Source of the DNA: Hyphococcus sp.
GTDB lineage: Bacteria > Pseudomonadota > Alphaproteobacteria > Caulobacterales > Parvularculaceae
Assembly (NCBI GenBank): GCA_028285645.1
Contig: JANQOV010000027.1
Location: 1-45,485 of the forward strand
DNA: 45,485 nt
Reading direction: 5' to 3'
This document shows positions 42,244 through 45,485 of the stretch, piece after piece. Both the position numbers and the translations under genes were made by a program. Each line of letters begins with the position of its first letter. The first letter of the stretch is position 1. The notes below the pieces were generated by a model. The model was given only the letters and a program-made list of their open reading frames with translations. It ran no database searches and was not told where the DNA came from.

Positions 42244-42942
42244 ATGAAAAACATGACTATCGCCGCTTTGATTGCGGGTTCGATTTCTCTTGCCGCATGC
42301 GGCAATGCTGACGGTCAGGCCGATGCAGAAGCTGGCGCTGAGACAGCGGATGCGCAAACCGAAAACGCCAAAGTTGAGGAAAGCGCGCCCGCAGCAAATG
42401 AAAACGGCTATGAAAATGCGCCATCCGGTGAATACAAGCTGGACAAGGGCCATGGCTATATTGCGTTCACCTATAGCCATCTTGGCTATTCGAAACCGAT
42501 CTTGCGGTGGCGCGATTGGGACGCAACGCTCAACTGGAATAAGGACGATCCAACTGCTTCTACGATCTCGGTCGTAATCAACGCCGCGAGCATCGACTCA
42601 GGCGTTGATGACTTCGACGCACATCTGAAGAGTGATGATTTCTTCGACGTTGAAAACCATCCGCAAATCACTTTTGAAGCCACAGAAATTGTGAAGTCCT
42701 CTGACACAAAAGGAACCATCACCGGCGATTTGGTGATGATGGGCCAGTCGCACCCGGTGACGCTGGATGTAACGTTCAACAAAGCCGGTTTTCAAAGCAG
42801 AGGCAACGTGCACAAGATCGGTTTTTCCGCCACCACAAACCTCCTTCGTTCGCAATGGGGTCTTGGCCTGTTCGCGCCCAACGTTTCCGATGAGGTGAGC
42901 TTGGCGATTGAAGTCGAATTCGACATGCCGGCGGAAGAATAA
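42244..42942 (+). CDS. YceI-family lipoprotein (first copy)
   Basis: A 232-residue lipoprotein whose signal peptide ends in SISLAACGN (lipobox C). An acidic, Ala-rich linker to about residue 58 is followed by a YceI lipocalin-like domain (GEYKLDKGHGYIAFTYSHLGYSKPILRW ... ITGDLVMMGQSHPVTLDVTFNKAGF). YceI proteins bind isoprenoid lipids such as quinones or polyprenols in a barrel. ATG 42244 is chosen because the lipoprotein signal starts there, with GGAGACG upstream; ATG 42217 would put charged residues before the signal. The gap 42009-42243 holds nothing I recognise. Cytochrome b561 follows 27 bases downstream. Confidence 0.87.
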   Translation: MKNMTIAALIAGSISLAACGNADGQADAEAGAETADAQTENAKVEESAPAANENGYENAPSGEYKLDKGHGYIAFTYSHLGYSKPILRWRDWDATLNWNKDDPTASTISVVINAASIDSGVDDFDAHLKSDDFFDVENHPQITFEATEIVKSSDTKGTITGDLVMMGQSHPVTLDVTFNKAGFQSRGNVHKIGFSATTNLLRSQWGLGLFAPNVSDEVSLAIEVEFDMPAEE

Positions 42943-42969
42943 TCGTACAGCGCTCGAGAACCTGGCCGT

Positions 42970-43533
42970 ATGTCAGCATCACAAGAAAGATACGCGACCA
43001 TCGCCATCATCCTTCACTGGGTGATTGCGCTGATGATCATCGGCCAGATCGCCGGCGGGATTTACATGCACAACTTGCCGGCGACGTCGCTGAAATTCGA
43101 ACTTTATCAATGGCACAAATCGTTCGGCATCACGATATTGCTTTTGTCGTTCGCGCGCCTTGCGTGGCGACTATCCCATAAGCCGCCGCCCTTGCCCGCC
43201 AACATGCCAGACTGGGAGCGGCTGGCGGCGCGGGCGACGCATATCGGGTTTTATGTGCTGATGATTGGCATGCCGCTGGCCGGTTGGATGATGGTGTCAG
43301 CGTCGCCGAAAGACGTGCCGACGGTGCTGTTCGACGTCATCCCTTGGCCGCATCTGCCGGGCGTGCCGAGAAGCGAGGGCGCCGAAGATCTGTTTGCGGA
43401 AATTCACAAGATTTTGGCGTTCATGACCGTCGGGCTTTTGGTGCTGCACATCGCAGCGGCGCTGAAACACCACTTTGTCAACAAAGACGATGTGCTTGCC
43501 GGTATGCTGCCGCTGGTTAAAAAAAGAGGATAA
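42970..43533 (+). CDS. Cytochrome b561
   Basis: A 187-residue inner-membrane di-haem b protein with four hydrophobic helices. Candidate haem-ligand histidines are in AIILHWVIA (helix 1), LYQWHKSFG (helix 2), RATHIGFYVL (helix 3) and LLVLHIAAALKHHF (helix 4). It probably exchanges electrons between the quinone pool and periplasmic acceptors. It lies between two yceI genes, like the enteric yceJ-yceI pair; the second yceI starts 5 bases after its stop. Function with isoprenoid-quinone binding by YceI is inferred. Confidence 0.9.
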   Translation: MSASQERYATIAIILHWVIALMIIGQIAGGIYMHNLPATSLKFELYQWHKSFGITILLLSFARLAWRLSHKPPPLPANMPDWERLAARATHIGFYVLMIGMPLAGWMMVSASPKDVPTVLFDVIPWPHLPGVPRSEGAEDLFAEIHKILAFMTVGLLVLHIAAALKHHFVNKDDVLAGMLPLVKKRG

Positions 43534-43537
43534 GCAT

Positions 43538-44179
43538 ATGCGCCGACTATTGGTCATTGGAGTCGCAGGCGTTCTTGTGGCATGTGGGGGCGCAGACGAA
43601 CCATCGGCTGGCGCACTGGCTGCGGATGCGAGCGGTGCGGAGAGCGCTTCTGAAACAGACGAGCTGCCGCAATTAACAGGCGACGACGTTTGGATCGTCG
43701 ACGTCGAAAACAGCAGTGTTACCTTTGAAGGTGTTCAGGAAGGGGCGCTGTTTGACGGCCGCTTCAATCGCTTTGACGCTGCGATCCGCCTTAATCCGGA
43801 TGACCCGGCGGGCGCCGAAATTCATGCGGTTATCGACATGGCGTCAGTTGACGCCGGCGATACGGACCGGAATGACGCGTTGCCGACACGCGAGTGGTTC
43901 CATACGAAGTCTTTCCCGGTCGCGCGCTTTACGTCGACGGAAGTCAGGCGCGCCGCTGACGGAAACTACGAAGCCGTTGGAAGCCTCTCCATGAAAGGCG
44001 CAACGCGACCCGTGGTTTTGCCATTTACGCTTGAGGTGACCGGCGATACGGCGCGGGCGGTGGGTACAATTGCTTTGGACCGTACTGACTATTCCGTGGG
44101 CGAGGGCGAGTTCGCAGACGGCAAATTCGTCGATGCTGCTGTCGATGTGACGGTTGATGTTTCAGCTACGCGGAATTAG
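43538..44179 (+). CDS. YceI-family lipoprotein (second copy)
   Basis: A 213-residue lipoprotein with signal MRRLLVIGVAGVLVACGG (lipidated Cys about residue 17), a short acidic linker and a YceI domain (VWIVDVENSSVTFEGVQEG ... DRNDALPTREWFHTKSFPVARFTSTEV ... GSLSMKGATRPVVLPFTLEV). The TREWFHTKSFPVARF motif is a family hallmark. ATG 43538 has AGAGGATAAGC before it; the frame is open upstream inside the cytochrome gene but without start signals. It differs clearly from the first copy, so the two were not recently duplicated. Confidence 0.87.
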   Translation: MRRLLVIGVAGVLVACGGADEPSAGALAADASGAESASETDELPQLTGDDVWIVDVENSSVTFEGVQEGALFDGRFNRFDAAIRLNPDDPAGAEIHAVIDMASVDAGDTDRNDALPTREWFHTKSFPVARFTSTEVRRAADGNYEAVGSLSMKGATRPVVLPFTLEVTGDTARAVGTIALDRTDYSVGEGEFADGKFVDAAVDVTVDVSATRN

Positions 44180-44209
44180 CGCCCGTCGCGCCTTCTGTTT
44201 CTTTGAGCT

Positions 44210-45485
44210 TTATTCGCTCAGCGTACGTTTGATCGCCTGCCGCCAGCCCTCGACGAGCGCTGCGCGCGCATCTTTATCCATGGACGGATCAAATCGTTTC
44301 TGGCGCCGCCATTGTGCGGCAATGGCGCTGGTGTTTTCGTAAAGGCCGGCTTTGAGCCCCGCAAGATAAGCAGCGCCCAGCGCCGTTGTTTCCATCACTG
44401 CCGGCACTTCAACCGGCATTTCGATAATGTCAGCTATGAACTGCATTAGCCAGGCGTTTGCCGCCATGCCGCCATCGACCCGCAATGAATGAACATTGGC
44501 GCCGTCGGCTTTGATGGCATCCATGAGATCGAGCGTCTGATAGGCGACGCTTTCAAGCGCTGCTCTTGCCAAAGCGGCTTTGCCGGCGCCGCGGGTGAGG
44601 CCGTAAACCGCGCCGCGCGCATCCGCCCGCCAATGAGGCGCGCCGAGACCGGCAAAAGCAGGCACAAGATAAACGCCTTGATTATCTTCCAGTGATTTCG
44701 CAAGCGCTTCCGTCTCCGCCGCGCTATTGATGATCTGCAATTCATCACGCAGCCATTGCACGGCGGCGCCGGCGACGAAGATCGATCCCTCGATCGCGTA
44801 AGAGGTCTCGCCGCTGAGGCGATAACCAATGGTTGTCAGAAGGTTGTTATTCGATTGCACGGCTTTGCCGCCGGTGTTGACGAGTACGAAGCATCCCGTG
44901 CCATAGGTACTTTTAATGTCGCCGGGATGAAAGCCCGCCTGGCCGATCGCCGCCGCCTGTTGGTCGCCGGCAACGCCGAGAATGGGAATGGGACGACCGA
45001 AAATTTCTGCAGACGTTTCTCCAAAGTCGGCAGCGCAGTCCAACACATCTGGCAGGCACGGGTGCGGCACGCGAAACTTGTCAAGCAGGACGTCGTCCCA
45101 TTCATTGTCATGAATATTGTAAAGGCTGGTGCGGCTGGCGTTGGTGGCGTCGGTGGCGTGGGTCTTGCCGCCGGTGAGCCGCCAGATAAGAAAACTATCG
45201 ACCGTGCCGAAAGCCAACGCGCCGATCTCAGCCTGGGCCCTTGCGCCATCGATATGATCGAGAATCCACGCCGCCTTGGATGCCGAAAAATAGGGGTCGA
45301 GCAACAGCCCCGTGCGCTGGCGGACTTCAGCCTCAAACCCTTCTTCGCGAAGCGCTGTGCATTGGTCAGCCGTGCGTCGGTCCTGCCAGACAATGGCGTT
45401 ATGGATTGGCTCGCCGGTTTCCCGATCCCAGATGAGGGTCGTCTCGCGCTGATTGGTGATGCCGATGGCGATGACATTGCAACCC
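44210..45485 (-). CDS. glpK: Glycerol kinase, N-terminus outside the window
   Basis: The frame runs without a stop to the right edge, giving about 424 residues of a protein usually near 498 long; roughly 70 N-terminal residues are missing. The first visible residues are [19 protein letters not shown] and [11 protein letters not shown], followed by [60 protein letters not shown] and [16 protein letters not shown], all typical of FGGY-family glycerol kinases. It phosphorylates glycerol to glycerol-3-phosphate. The gene is convergent with the YceI operon (30-base gap). The TTG at 45304 is internal and not a start. Confidence 0.93.
   Translation of the reverse strand, partial: GCNVIAIGITNQRETTLIWDRETGEPIHNAIVWQDRRTADQCTALREEGFEAEVRQRTGLLLDPYFSASKAAWILDHIDGARAQAEIGALAFGTVDSFLIWRLTGGKTHATDATNASRTSLYNIHDNEWDDVLLDKFRVPHPCLPDVLDCAADFGETSAEIFGRPIPILGVAGDQQAAAIGQAGFHPGDIKSTYGTGCFVLVNTGGKAVQSNNNLLTTIGYRLSGETSYAIEGSIFVAGAAVQWLRDELQIINSAAETEALAKSLEDNQGVYLVPAFAGLGAPHWRADARGAVYGLTRGAGKAALARAALESVAYQTLDLMDAIKADGANVHSLRVDGGMAANAWLMQFIADIIEMPVEVPAVMETTALGAAYLAGLKAGLYENTSAIAAQWRRQKRFDPSMDKDARAALVEGWRQAIKRTLSE

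Noticed and set aside
1-45485. CRISPR arrays, insertion sequences, prophage genes, riboswitches, toxin-antitoxin pairs
   Set aside because: None recognised on reading both strands; no spaced direct-repeat array, transposase or integrase frame is present.

Overview
The window is a 45.5 kb piece of an alphaproteobacterial chromosome with moderately high GC. The lineage call rests on a LexA box of the GTTC-N7-GTTC type, an imuA-imuB-dnaE2 mutasome operon, a TonB-dependent receptor of the kind common in oligotrophic marine or sphingomonad-like groups, and overall gene style. The genus cannot be told from the sequence; a Parvularcula/Hyphomonas-like group is only a guess. No transposase, integrase, prophage gene or CRISPR array was seen.

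Layout. 1-1454: end of a flagellar operon (flgK 3' end, flgL). 1464-4837: a degenerate MBL-fold protein and a large TIR-transmembrane-TolB-like-TPR protein. 4838-5368: non-coding, with a REP-like inverted-repeat element. 5369-8655: mnmA, a GNAT acetyltransferase, a Cys-rich YkgJ-type protein, an LhgO-like oxidase and a tRNA-Met(CAT). 8854-19210: an acyl-CoA catabolic module made of thiolase, acyl-CoA ligase, NMO-like flavoprotein, carotenoid-oxygenase-family dioxygenase, an unusual tandem HxlR regulator, an SCP2-type thiolase, a CaiB-type CoA-transferase and gabT. 19349-20836: PuuR-like and LuxR-type regulators. 20971-34805: an amine and one-carbon module made of MFS transporter, aldehyde dehydrogenase, Tat-exported flavin amine oxidase with a lipoprotein cytochrome c, TonB receptor, flavodoxin-fold quinone reductase, hybrid histidine kinase, dimethylglycine-dehydrogenase-like THF demethylase and PurU. 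34891-45485: hemerythrin, an SOS-controlled EndoIII-like/imuA/imuB/dnaE2 operon, a yceI-cytochrome b561-yceI operon and a partial glpK.

How it works together (inference). In the 19-35 kb part, amine oxidation (flavin oxidase with cytochrome c), N-demethylation onto tetrahydrofolate (DMGDH-like), release of the one-carbon unit as formate (PurU), transamination (GabT) and aldehyde oxidation (ALDH) form a set like that used for N-methyl-aminobutyrate breakdown in bacterial nicotine catabolism. Import would be through the TonB receptor and the MFS protein. An 18-bp palindrome, ATACCC-N6-GGGTAT, recurs in front of these transcription units and is the likely operator of the LuxR-type regulator. In the 8.8-16.7 kb part, a different conserved motif (CTTG-N7-WACC-N-AC) lies in front of three units, including the divergent promoter of the tandem HxlR regulator. 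This suggests a second regulon built around the carotenoid-oxygenase-family enzyme and two thiolases. The two regulons adjoin at gabT and the CoA-transferase and may feed one pathway with an unknown substrate. This linked, doubly regulated cluster is the best candidate in the window for an undescribed catabolic system.
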